The position numbers and the translations under genes are program-made. This document shows positions 41,824 to 49,904 of a DNA stretch of 64,000 nt, in pieces. Origin of the DNA: Rhizobium altiplani (lineage in GTDB: Bacteria; Pseudomonadota; Alphaproteobacteria; Rhizobiales; Rhizobiaceae); NCBI RefSeq assembly GCF_001542405.1, contig NZ_LNCD01000103.1:1-64000 (forward strand), given 5' to 3'. The notes beneath the pieces were generated by a model. It saw only the letters and a program-made list of their open reading frames with translations, was not told where the DNA came from and did not search any database. Within the stretch, counting starts at the first letter, position 1. Each line of letters begins with the position of its first letter.

Positions 41824-43491
41824 ATGTCGTCTTTGACGCTTAATAAGATTACCTCGCAACGAGGCATTTCTGTCGGCGAGGCAACGAAAAGGATTTCCGA
41901 CCTCGGTTGGAACCCGACCTACGTTCAGGAAGCGATGACCTTCCCGACCGACTACAAGATCACCAAGGCTCCCCGTGATCCGATGAAGCAGGTCCTCCGG
42001 TCCTACTTCCCGATGCAAGAAGAAAAAGACAACCGCGTATACGGGGCGCTCGACGCAGCACTTCGCGGCGACATGTTCCGCAACGTTGAGCCACGCTGGG
42101 TCGAGTGGATGAAGCTCTTCCTCGCGATCATTCCCTTCCCGGAAATTTCCGCCGCACGTTCGATGGCCATGGTCGCTCGTATCGCGCCCGGAGAAGATCT
42201 CCGTACTGGGTTCACGATGCAGATGGTCGACGAGTTCCGCCATTCGACCATTCAGATGAACCTGAAGAAATGGTACATGGAAAACTACATCGATCCTGCG
42301 GGCTTCGACATCACCGAGGAAGCCTTCGGCAAGTGCTACGCCACGACGATCGGCCGCCAGTTCGGCGAAGGCTTCATCACTGGTGACGTGATGACTTCAG
42401 CCTGCCTCTATCTGACGGTAGTGGCCGAAACGGCTTTCACGAACACCCTCTTCGTAGCAATGCCCTCGGAAGCCGCGCGCAACGGCGACTATGCCCTGCC
42501 AACCGTCTTCCTGTCCGTCCAGTCCGACGAAAGTCGACATATTGGCAACGGCCATTCGCTTCTGATGGCAGCACTCAAGGAGCCGGAGAACCACCTCCTG
42601 CTTGAGCGGGACCTGCGCTATGCGTTCTGGCAGAACCACGCGATCGTCGACGCGGCGATCGGAACATTCATCGAGTACGGCACCACCAACCGCGACAAGA
42701 ACAAGGAATCTTACGCGGAGATGTGGCACCGCTGGATCTTCGAGGACTACTACCGCACGTACATGCTGCCGCTCGAAAAATACGGCATCAAGGTCCATCA
42801 CGACGACGTGCACGAAGCCTGGAACCGCATCACCAAGAAGCACTACGTCCACAAGGTCGCCCAGTTCTTCGCCGTCGGCTGGCCAGTAAACTTCTGGCGC
42901 ATCGAGGCTCAACGAGAAGCTGACTTCGACTGGTTCGAGAATAAGTACCCGGGCTGGTACGCACAGTTCGGCGAGTTCTGGAAGTGGTACGACAAACTCA
43001 GCCGACCAGGCGAGACGATCATCACCTTCAACGAGGATGTCGGCTATGTCTACCCGCATCGCTGCTGGAGCTGCCTCGTCCCCTGCTTGATCCGCGAGGA
43101 CATTGTGGTGGACGAGATCGACGGCAAGCTTCACACCTTCGCCCACGAGCTCGACCGTTGGACCGCAGTTGAGGCATTCGCTGACGAATACCAGGGGCGC
43201 CCGACGCCTGCCATGGGCCGCTTCAGCGGGAAGCGCGAGTGGGAGACGCTCTACCACGGTTGGGATCTGGCCGACGCCGTCAAGGACCTGAACTTCGTTC
43301 GCTCCGACGGCAAGACGCTCGTCCCGCAGCCGCATCTGCGCTTTGACGCAAAGGACATGTGGACACTCGACGACATCCGCGGCCACACGCTGCAGTCGCC
43401 ACTGACACTGTTGCGCGAAATGTCCTCCGCAGATCGCGAAGCACACCTTTCGGACTACCGCGCGGGCTTCACCATCAACCCCTGCCATTAG
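41824..43491 (+). CDS. prmA: Propane monooxygenase-type hydroxylase alpha (large) subunit
   Basis: A 555-residue catalytic subunit of a soluble di-iron monooxygenase. The two iron-binding ExxH motifs are present: E137-H140 in DEFRHSTIQ and E236-H239 in SDESRHIGN. Segments such as QVLRSYFPMQEEKDNRVYGA, LAIIPFPEISAARSMAM and WYMENYIDPAGFDITEEAFG are those of PrmA/MimA enzymes. These oxidise propane, and in mycobacteria also acetone and phenol, with O2 and electrons from PrmB. Gene order alpha-reductase-beta-coupling places it with the propane/THF monooxygenases rather than soluble methane monooxygenase. GAGG precedes the ATG. The actual substrate cannot be read from sequence. Confidence 0.95.
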   Translation: MSSLTLNKITSQRGISVGEATKRISDLGWNPTYVQEAMTFPTDYKITKAPRDPMKQVLRSYFPMQEEKDNRVYGALDAALRGDMFRNVEPRWVEWMKLFLAIIPFPEISAARSMAMVARIAPGEDLRTGFTMQMVDEFRHSTIQMNLKKWYMENYIDPAGFDITEEAFGKCYATTIGRQFGEGFITGDVMTSACLYLTVVAETAFTNTLFVAMPSEAARNGDYALPTVFLSVQSDESRHIGNGHSLLMAALKEPENHLLLERDLRYAFWQNHAIVDAAIGTFIEYGTTNRDKNKESYAEMWHRWIFEDYYRTYMLPLEKYGIKVHHDDVHEAWNRITKKHYVHKVAQFFAVGWPVNFWRIEAQREADFDWFENKYPGWYAQFGEFWKWYDKLSRPGETIITFNEDVGYVYPHRCWSCLVPCLIREDIVVDEIDGKLHTFAHELDRWTAVEAFADEYQGRPTPAMGRFSGKREWETLYHGWDLADAVKDLNFVRSDGKTLVPQPHLRFDAKDMWTLDDIRGHTLQSPLTLLREMSSADREAHLSDYRAGFTINPCH

Positions 43492-43503
43492 GCTTTAGCC
43501 GCG

Positions 43504-43525
43504 GGAGGCCGAGCATCCGGCCTCC
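43504..43525 (+). terminator. Hairpin between prmA and prmB (processing or attenuation site)
   Basis: GGAGGCCG and CGGCCTCC form a perfect 8-bp stem around AGCATC, 12 bases after the prmA stop. There is no long T-run, and prmB follows on the same strand. A role in mRNA stability or in making more hydroxylase than reductase is more likely than full termination. Confidence 0.55.
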
Positions 43526-43585
43526 TCATTTCGGGAAGACGCCGCTGCCTTCGGGGAGTCGGCAGAAGTTTGGAGGACTATCGAA

Positions 43586-44668
43586 ATGGCTGACGCTCAG
43601 AAAGTGCATGCCATGGCGCATAAGGTGAGGCTGGAGCCTGTCGGCGTCGAATTCGAGGTGGAGGACGGCGAAACAGTTCTCAATGCCGCGTTCCGCCAGG
43701 GAATCGCCCTGCCTCACGGGTGCAAGGAAGGACAATGTTCTGCCTGCAAATGTGTGTTGCTCGACGGCGAAGTCGACATGCTCAAGTATTCAACCTTCGC
43801 CCTCAATGACATGGAGAAGGATACAGGCCACATATTGCTGTGTCGCTCCATCGCCTATTCCGACATGGAAGTGGAGCTTCTCAACTACGACGAGGAAGTA
43901 TTGTCGAAATCGATCGCCGTGAAGTCCTACAGCGGGCGGATCACGGGCTTCGAGAAGCTCACCCACGATATCAGAGGCATTGAGATCGAACTCGGATCCC
44001 CGATGAAGTTCTGGGCGGGGCAATATGTCGACATCACGGTCACCACGGAAAAAGGGGAGACGATTACACGCTCGTTCTCCATGGCAAATTCGCCGAGCGA
44101 AACCCAAAAACTCTCTTTCATCATCAAAAAGTATCCTGAGGGAAAATTCTCCGGCGAACTCGACTCTGGAGGAATCCGGGTCGGTGCCGAAGTCACCGTT
44201 GTCGGACCTTACGGCACCTGCTTCCGACGAGAAGGCCGAGGAGGCCCCCTAGTCCTGGTGGGCGCGGGTTCAGGTATGTCTCCGGTTTGGTCGATCCTCA
44301 ACGACCACTTGCTGAGCGTCGAGTCGCGCCCTGTCTACTTCTTCTATGGGGCTAGAACCGCCGATGATCTCTTCCATCTCGATCGCATCGCCGAACTCGT
44401 TGCCCGCCACCCGGAGGTGACATTCATCCCGGTGCTGTCGCATGCGGGTGAAGACAGCGACTGGTCTGGAGAGCGCGGGTTCGTCCACGAGGCGGTCGAC
44501 TCCAAGCTGAAGGAGCTAGGCATCGACGGCCAGGGTGACGTCTATGCGTGCGGCCCTCCACCGATGATCGATGCGCTGCAGCCGGTTCTGTTCATGAACG
44601 GCTTCGAGAGCGAACGCATCTTCTTCGACAAATTCACGACTTCGTCCGGAGGAGCTCCGGGACACTAG
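43586..44668 (+). CDS. prmB: Propane monooxygenase reductase (2Fe-2S/FAD)
   Basis: A 360-residue electron-transfer protein. The N-terminal plant-type ferredoxin domain has CKEGQCSACKC with a fourth Cys in HILLCRS. The FAD-binding region has RSFSMANSPSE and the NAD(P)H-binding region has GAGSGMSPVWSIL, ending YACGPPPMIDAL and IFFDKFTTS. It passes electrons from NAD(P)H via FAD and the 2Fe-2S cluster to the hydroxylase. GGAGG precedes the ATG at 43586. It is the second gene of the operon. Confidence 0.95.
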   Translation: MADAQKVHAMAHKVRLEPVGVEFEVEDGETVLNAAFRQGIALPHGCKEGQCSACKCVLLDGEVDMLKYSTFALNDMEKDTGHILLCRSIAYSDMEVELLNYDEEVLSKSIAVKSYSGRITGFEKLTHDIRGIEIELGSPMKFWAGQYVDITVTTEKGETITRSFSMANSPSETQKLSFIIKKYPEGKFSGELDSGGIRVGAEVTVVGPYGTCFRREGRGGPLVLVGAGSGMSPVWSILNDHLLSVESRPVYFFYGARTADDLFHLDRIAELVARHPEVTFIPVLSHAGEDSDWSGERGFVHEAVDSKLKELGIDGQGDVYACGPPPMIDALQPVLFMNGFESERIFFDKFTTSSGGAPGH

Positions 44669-44720
44669 AGCTGGACGAAGACCGGACAGCACCATCCATC
44701 GAAACAAGGGAGTGAGAACT

Positions 44721-45779
44721 ATGCCTGCAATTTCGAGTTCAGTCGGATCAGGAGCAGCAGGAGCGGCAATATTCGCGGATTCCGACAGCCGCAGATACCG
44801 CTACTTCGAACCCAAGGGTCAACGCGCGACCCATTATGAGGATGTCACCGTCGACGTCCAACCGGATCCGGAGCGATACCTGATCCAGAACTGGATCATT
44901 TCCTTCGCGAACGGCCAAGGCGCCTACGTCAAGGACAACACCGTCATCAAGAGCTCCAACTGGCACGCGTTCCGCGCACCTGACCAGGAATGGGAGAGGA
45001 CGCACTACCAGCGCCAGTCGAAGATCGAGACGATGGTGCAGAGCGTAATCACGAACGCTCGGCGGGCTGGCGCGCCAGCGACTTTCGACAAGGCCTGGGT
45101 CAAGATCCTGCAGGCTCATCTTGGCGCCTGGAAGCATGTGGAGTTCGGCCTGGGCACGTCCCTGATGCAGGCCCAGCGATACGGCTACACCCAGATGATC
45201 AACAATGCGACGCTGACCAACTCGTCGTACAAACTCCGCCTGGCCCAGGACATAACGCTCTACCTTGCCGAAATTGGCATGGACATTCAGGGCTGGGACG
45301 ACGAGCTCGGCAAGAAGACCTGGCTTGAAGACCCGATCTGGCAGCCGACCCGCCGGGCCGTAGAGACCATCATGGGCACGGAGGACTATCTCGAGCAGTA
45401 TTTCGCGATCAACCTCGTGTTCGAGCCTCTGGTCGGCGAACTCTTCCGGTCCGGTTTCCTGATGCAGGCCGCGGCAGCCAACCACGACTTCATCACGCCG
45501 CCAGTCGTTTCGGCCGCCGAGGCCGACTACGAGCGAAATCTCGCGAACACCATCGACCTTGTCTACCTGCTCGCCAACGACAACATCCACGGCGACGCCA
45601 ACAGGAAGGTCTTCCAGTCCTGGATTTCGAAGCACGGAGCGCTCGCTGACAAGGCGGCGGCGGGGCTGCAGCCAATCTGGTCGATGCCCCACTCCAAACC
45701 GATATCGTTCGCCGACGTCCAGGCCAAGTCGCAGGAACGCATCGGTACCATTCTCAGCGAACTCGATCTCAAGCGCTAG
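44721..45779 (+). CDS. prmC: Propane monooxygenase hydroxylase beta (small) subunit
   Basis: A 352-residue subunit with the di-iron monooxygenase beta fold but without iron ligands, as in the family. Recognisable segments are YFEPKGQRATHYEDVTVDVQ, WHAFRAPDQEWERTHYQRQS, AWKHVEFGLGTSLMQAQRYG and EDYLEQYFAINLVFEPLVGE. It pairs with PrmA in the hydroxylase. AAGGGAG lies before the ATG at 44721, preferred to the GTG at 44712. prmD follows after 17 bases. Confidence 0.94.
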   Translation: MPAISSSVGSGAAGAAIFADSDSRRYRYFEPKGQRATHYEDVTVDVQPDPERYLIQNWIISFANGQGAYVKDNTVIKSSNWHAFRAPDQEWERTHYQRQSKIETMVQSVITNARRAGAPATFDKAWVKILQAHLGAWKHVEFGLGTSLMQAQRYGYTQMINNATLTNSSYKLRLAQDITLYLAEIGMDIQGWDDELGKKTWLEDPIWQPTRRAVETIMGTEDYLEQYFAINLVFEPLVGELFRSGFLMQAAAANHDFITPPVVSAAEADYERNLANTIDLVYLLANDNIHGDANRKVFQSWISKHGALADKAAAGLQPIWSMPHSKPISFADVQAKSQERIGTILSELDLKR

Positions 45780-45796
45780 GCCAAGGAGGCTCACAT

Positions 45797-46165
45797 ATGT
45801 CAAGCGTTGCACGCGATACGTCGCACGACAACATCTTCAAGTCGATGAAGGACATCACCTTCGAGCAGACGATCTCCCACCAGTGTGGTGTCACCATGAA
45901 TGACTCAGTCGAGGCGCGAGCTATCGCCGAGTTCATGAGCAAGAAGCCAGGGGTGATCGTTACCTATCAGCCCGCGATGATCCGGATCGATGGCAACGGG
46001 AAGCTGATCTTCAAAATGGACGAGATCAGCGAATACCTCGGGCGCGAGATGACGGCCGAGATCTTCGAGGTGAATACCTCCACCCACTACGGCCGCATGG
46101 TTCGCATCGATGACAACGAGGTGATCCTGTTCGGCAACATGGATGAGGTCTTCGACTACATCTGA
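45797..46165 (+). CDS. prmD: Propane monooxygenase coupling (effector) protein
   Basis: A 122-residue MmoB/DmpM-type regulatory protein without cofactor. It docks on the hydroxylase and couples NAD(P)H use to oxygenation. Visible are CGVTMNDSVEARAIAEFMSK, PGVIVTYQPAMIRIDGNGKL and EISEYLGREMTAEIFEVNTS. AAGGAGG precedes the ATG. The length is typical. Confidence 0.92.
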   Translation: MSSVARDTSHDNIFKSMKDITFEQTISHQCGVTMNDSVEARAIAEFMSKKPGVIVTYQPAMIRIDGNGKLIFKMDEISEYLGREMTAEIFEVNTSTHYGRMVRIDDNEVILFGNMDEVFDYI

Positions 46166-46242
46166 GGCCGGACCGATTTCGGGGTGGCGCGCCAATCTAG
46201 GCGCGCCACCTGGAGCAGAAAGATTTTTTGGAGGAGAGCAAA

Positions 46243-47265
46243 ATGTTCGTCACACCCGAAGGCAAAGAGATTTTCGTCGTCGATGGCCACACCCACTTTT
46301 GGGACGGCAGCCCGGAAAATCAGCGAAACATCCATGGCAAGCAGTTTATCGAATGTTTCTATGGATATCACACGGCGCTCAGCCCCAAGGAACTGCTTTG
46401 GGAGAAGAGCAAGTTCGAGAAGTACAGCGCCGACGATTTCTATAATGACCTTTTCATCGACGGGCCGGACGATGTCGCAATCATCCAGTCCACGTACCTG
46501 AAGGACTTCTACAAGAACGGCTTCAACACGATCGAGCGCAACATCGAAGTCGCCAAGCGCTATCCCGAACGCTTCATCGTGAACGGATCCTTCGACCCTC
46601 GCGACGGCGAGAAGGCGCTCGAATATATCCACTTCATGAAGGAAACCTACAACATTCAAGGCGTGAAGATGTACACGGCCGAGTGGAACGGTGCCTCCAA
46701 GGGCTGGAGACTCAACGATCCCGACGCGTATCGCTGTTTCGAGCTCTGCGAGAAGCTTGGTATCAAGAACATCCACGTTCACAAGGGTCCGACCATTATC
46801 CCGTTGAACAAGGACTCCTTCGACGTACACGACGTCGACTACGCGGCAACCGACTTCCAGGGGCTGAACTGGATCGTCGAACACTGCGGTCTGCCACGCC
46901 TCGACGACTTCTGCTGGATCGCAGTGCAGGAAACGAACGTCTACGGTGGCCTTGCCGTCGCCCTGCCCTTCATCCACTCCCGCCCGCGGTACTTTGCCGA
47001 GGTCATTTCGGAGCTGCTGTTCTGGGTCGGCCCGGAGAAGATCCTCTTTGGTTCCGACTACGCCATCTGGACGCCACGCTGGCTCGTTGAGAAGTTCTGG
47101 GCATTCGAACTACCGGAAGACATCAAGCAGGAGCGTGGCGTCGACCTCACACCGGAGATCAAGGAAAAGATCCTCGGTCTGAACGCAGCTCGTCTCTACG
47201 ACATCGACATCGCCGCCAAGAAGAAGGCACTGGCAGCGACTCCGTTCAGCGTTGCCGCGGAGTAG
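46243..47265 (+). CDS. Amidohydrolase-family protein of the prm operon
   Basis: A 340-residue TIM-barrel hydrolase (amidohydrolase 2 family). The metal motif HTHFWD lies near the N-terminus (VVDGHTHFWDGSPENQRNIH). Later elements are FIVNGSFDPRDGEKALEYIH, IKNIHVHKGPTI, NWIVEHCGLPRLDDFCWI and ILFGSDYAIWTPRWLVEKFW, with the typical metal or catalytic His and Asp. Orthologues accompany prm/mim operons in actinobacteria, but their role is unresolved; it could be hydrolysis of an intermediate or help in maturation. GGAGGAG fixes the ATG at 46243. Confidence 0.88.
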   Translation: MFVTPEGKEIFVVDGHTHFWDGSPENQRNIHGKQFIECFYGYHTALSPKELLWEKSKFEKYSADDFYNDLFIDGPDDVAIIQSTYLKDFYKNGFNTIERNIEVAKRYPERFIVNGSFDPRDGEKALEYIHFMKETYNIQGVKMYTAEWNGASKGWRLNDPDAYRCFELCEKLGIKNIHVHKGPTIIPLNKDSFDVHDVDYAATDFQGLNWIVEHCGLPRLDDFCWIAVQETNVYGGLAVALPFIHSRPRYFAEVISELLFWVGPEKILFGSDYAIWTPRWLVEKFWAFELPEDIKQERGVDLTPEIKEKILGLNAARLYDIDIAAKKKALAATPFSVAAE

Positions 47266-47269
47266 TACG

Positions 47270-48079
47270 ATGACAGCCTCCCAATTGAGAGAAAGTCGCC
47301 AGGGGGAACTCTGGCGACACCTGGCACAGGTTAACGACCCGGAGCTGGACGAACCCGTCACCGAAATGGGATTCATCGAACGGGCCGAGATCGCATACAA
47401 CGGTGATGTCGAAGTCGATTTCAGACTGCCGACATACTGGTGCTCTCCGAACTTCGCTTTCCTGATGCTGGAGGACATACGGGTGGCGCTCGAAGCACTG
47501 TCCTGGTCGCCGCACTTCAGGATAGCCCTGCACGACCATATGTTCGCCGACGAGGTGAACCAGGGTGTCGCCTCCGGCAAGAGCTTTGCGGAGATATTCG
47601 GCTCCCTTGCGGAGAATACTGATCTCGAGCCGCTGCGCGAGAAGTTCCGCCGGAAGGCTTTCCAGCGTCGACAGGAAGCTGTGATCCTGTTTCTTCGTGG
47701 AACCGACGCGACCGACAGCGCTATCGTCAACGCAACCTTGGCAAACCTGGACGCGCGGGCATTGAATGCAGGAGACTTGGCAGGGCCAATCCTGCGTTAC
47801 CGCGAAGCATTGCTGGCGCGCTGGCCTGCTCTTTCATCCCATGATCTCGCAATCACGAACTGGGACGGAGCAGTAATCGAGGAGCAGGATCTCCCCTCTC
47901 ACCTGGCCAATCTGCGCAGTGTCCGCATCAATATGGAATTCAACGGAGCTATCTGTCGCGGGTTGAAGACGACCCGCTACAAGGAAATGGAAGTTATCGA
48001 CGGTGAACCGACGCTGGTCGACTTCATCGTCGGGCGTGTGCCCGCTCGATGCGGGCAGCCGCATACGACCAGCAACTAA
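47270..48079 (+). CDS. DUF59 (MIP18/PaaD-like) protein with extended C-terminus
   Basis: A 269-residue protein. Residues 15-95 are a DUF59 iron-sulfur assembly domain (LAQVNDPELDEPVTEMGFIE, VEVDFRLPTYWCSPNFAFLM) with one conserved Cys in YWCSPNF. The remaining 170 residues are unassigned, with a strand-rich end (RSVRINMEFNGAICRGLKTT). DUF59 proteins load or repair Fe-S clusters. Here the likely client is the reductase or, less directly, the di-iron hydroxylase. The ATG follows the amidohydrolase stop by four bases. Confidence 0.82.
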   Translation: MTASQLRESRQGELWRHLAQVNDPELDEPVTEMGFIERAEIAYNGDVEVDFRLPTYWCSPNFAFLMLEDIRVALEALSWSPHFRIALHDHMFADEVNQGVASGKSFAEIFGSLAENTDLEPLREKFRRKAFQRRQEAVILFLRGTDATDSAIVNATLANLDARALNAGDLAGPILRYREALLARWPALSSHDLAITNWDGAVIEEQDLPSHLANLRSVRINMEFNGAICRGLKTTRYKEMEVIDGEPTLVDFIVGRVPARCGQPHTTSN

Positions 48080-48137
48080 AGTCAAGAAGACTGAAGTCAC
48101 CGAAGTGAGGAACCGCCGCGGCGGTAGAGGAGGATCT

Positions 48138-49772
48138 ATGTCTAAGATGATGCTACACAACTCAGCGGCGCGGCGCGCACTGGCCCGCGGTGTCAATCGG
48201 CTCGCCGCCGCAGTGGAGCCCACACTCGGCCCACGCGGCATGAACGCTATGATCGACCGACCGATCGGCACACCAATGGTCACGCGCGACGGTGTCAGCA
48301 TTGCGTCGGAGATTGAACTCTCCGATCGGTTCGAAAACATGGGCGCGCAGGTGGTTCGCGAAGTCTCCATGCAAACGAACGAGATCGCTGGGGACGGCAC
48401 TACGACAGCGATCGTGCTGGCCAACGCGCTCGTCCAGGAGGGCATCGCAGCAAACGAGCGCGGTGCCAAGTCCGTCGATCTCTGCAAGGGCATTGATCTT
48501 GCCGTCGAGAGGATCGTGGTGACCCTAAAGGACAAGGCCAAGCCCGCCAAGGCAAACGGCGTCCTTTCGGCGGTGGCAAACATCGCCGCTACCGATCCGA
48601 AGCTCGGCGCACTCGTGGCCGAGGCGTACGAGCGTGTTGGAACCGAGGGCGTCATCACGACGGATTTCAGCGTCACGACTGAAACAACACTGGATGTTGT
48701 CGAAGGGATGTCGTTCGATCGCGGATATCTCTCCCATCACATGGTTACGGATCAGGAGAAAATGGAGGCTGTCCTTGAGCGCCCTCTCATTTTGATGACG
48801 GATCTCAAGATCAAGGATCCTTCATCGCTCGATGCCGCGCGTCGCATCGCCAACGAGGCTGGGCGACCCCTTCTGATCCTTGGCGAAGATATGTCTCCAG
48901 AGGCTGTCGTCGCATTGCTGGGCCAGGAGAAGCCAGGGAAGTATCTGGTAGTTCACGCGCCCGAATACGGGCATTGGCGTAAAGCTCTTCTCGAGGATCT
49001 GGCAATCCTGACGGGCGGTCGCGTGATTGCACGTGATCTTGGCGGCAAGCTTGAGAACGTGACCATCGGCGATCTTGGTTCTGCAGAACGCGTCAGGACC
49101 AGTTCGACCCACACGACCGTCGTTCGAGGCGGAGGCGATCCAGCCGCAATCGAAGCCCGCAAAGCGCAGGTCCAGCGCCAGTATGATGTGGCGCCACCGA
49201 ACATTGAGCAAGACAAGCTGCGCGAACGACTTGCCAAACTCTCCGGCGGCACCGCAGTCATCTACGCAGGCGGTGTCACTCCCGTGGAGCAAAAGCGTAC
49301 GATACAGCTTATCGAGGATTCGCTGCACGCCGTCCGAGCTGCTGTGGAGGAAGGTGTGGTCGCCGGCGGCGGATCGGCGCTGGCGCAAGCAGCCCCCGCT
49401 CTGGACGACCTGTTGGAAAAAACAAAGGGTGATGTCTCGGAAGGCGTGCGTCTCGTCAAATCCGTCCTCACCCGGCCCCTCTCCCGTATCGCGATCAACG
49501 CGGGGGCTGATCCGGCAGCGGTTGTCGAAGAGGTGACACGCGTGAACAGCGGTCACGGCTACAATGCATCCACAGGCGATTACCAGAACATGATCGAGGC
49601 GGGCATCATCGATCCGGTACGCGTCACCTACACGGCACTTCGGAACGCGGCGTCTGTCGCCAAGCTCATTCTCACGACCGAGACTCTTATCGGCGACCTT
49701 GAGGAGGACGAGATCGATCCCACCGCTGGTCCTGCGTTAGGTGGCGGGGCCGAAAGACTGGGACGGGCATAG
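48138..49772 (+). CDS. prmG: Dedicated GroEL-like chaperonin of the monooxygenase operon
   Basis: A 544-residue chaperonin subunit with the GroEL layout: nucleotide motifs GDGTTTAIVLANALVQEG and AAVEEGVVAGGGSALA, and the catalytic Asp in IEDSLHAVRAAVEEG. The C-terminal Gly-Gly-Met tail of general GroEL is missing and the end is GPALGGGAERLGRA. In mycobacteria the related MimG is needed for soluble MimA, so this one probably folds PrmA. There is no groES gene beside it. GAGGAGGAT before the ATG at 48138 sets the start. It is the last gene before the operon terminator. Confidence 0.92.
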   Translation: MSKMMLHNSAARRALARGVNRLAAAVEPTLGPRGMNAMIDRPIGTPMVTRDGVSIASEIELSDRFENMGAQVVREVSMQTNEIAGDGTTTAIVLANALVQEGIAANERGAKSVDLCKGIDLAVERIVVTLKDKAKPAKANGVLSAVANIAATDPKLGALVAEAYERVGTEGVITTDFSVTTETTLDVVEGMSFDRGYLSHHMVTDQEKMEAVLERPLILMTDLKIKDPSSLDAARRIANEAGRPLLILGEDMSPEAVVALLGQEKPGKYLVVHAPEYGHWRKALLEDLAILTGGRVIARDLGGKLENVTIGDLGSAERVRTSSTHTTVVRGGGDPAAIEARKAQVQRQYDVAPPNIEQDKLRERLAKLSGGTAVIYAGGVTPVEQKRTIQLIEDSLHAVRAAVEEGVVAGGGSALAQAAPALDDLLEKTKGDVSEGVRLVKSVLTRPLSRIAINAGADPAAVVEEVTRVNSGHGYNASTGDYQNMIEAGIIDPVRVTYTALRNAASVAKLILTTETLIGDLEEDEIDPTAGPALGGGAERLGRA

Positions 49773-49788
49773 AGCAACTCAAGTTTTG

Positions 49789-49848
49789 ATGGCGTTCGGG
49801 CGACCGCTGGCACTCCAGCAGGAAGGTCAGCCCGTGCGCCATTTTTTT
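49789..49848 (+). terminator. Intrinsic terminator of the monooxygenase operon
   Basis: ATGGCG-TT-CGGG pairs with CCCG-TG-CGCCAT. The enclosed region can form a further CTGG-CACT-CCAG hairpin. Seven T residues follow directly (49842-49848). It separates prmG from katG. Confidence 0.85.
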
Positions 49849-49904
49849 CACCTCACCGCTACAAAAGCTGAACAGTAGCCATCTCAAACGACAAGGGAAG
49901 AGAA

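Noticed and set aside
42397..43488. Minus-strand frame of 363 codons
   Set aside because: Antisense to prmA.
43504..43525. Full transcription terminator between prmA and prmB
   Set aside because: No T-run, and the remaining subunits of the same enzyme lie downstream on the same strand; attenuation or processing is more plausible.
44748..45812. Minus-strand frame of 354 codons
   Set aside because: Antisense to prmC.
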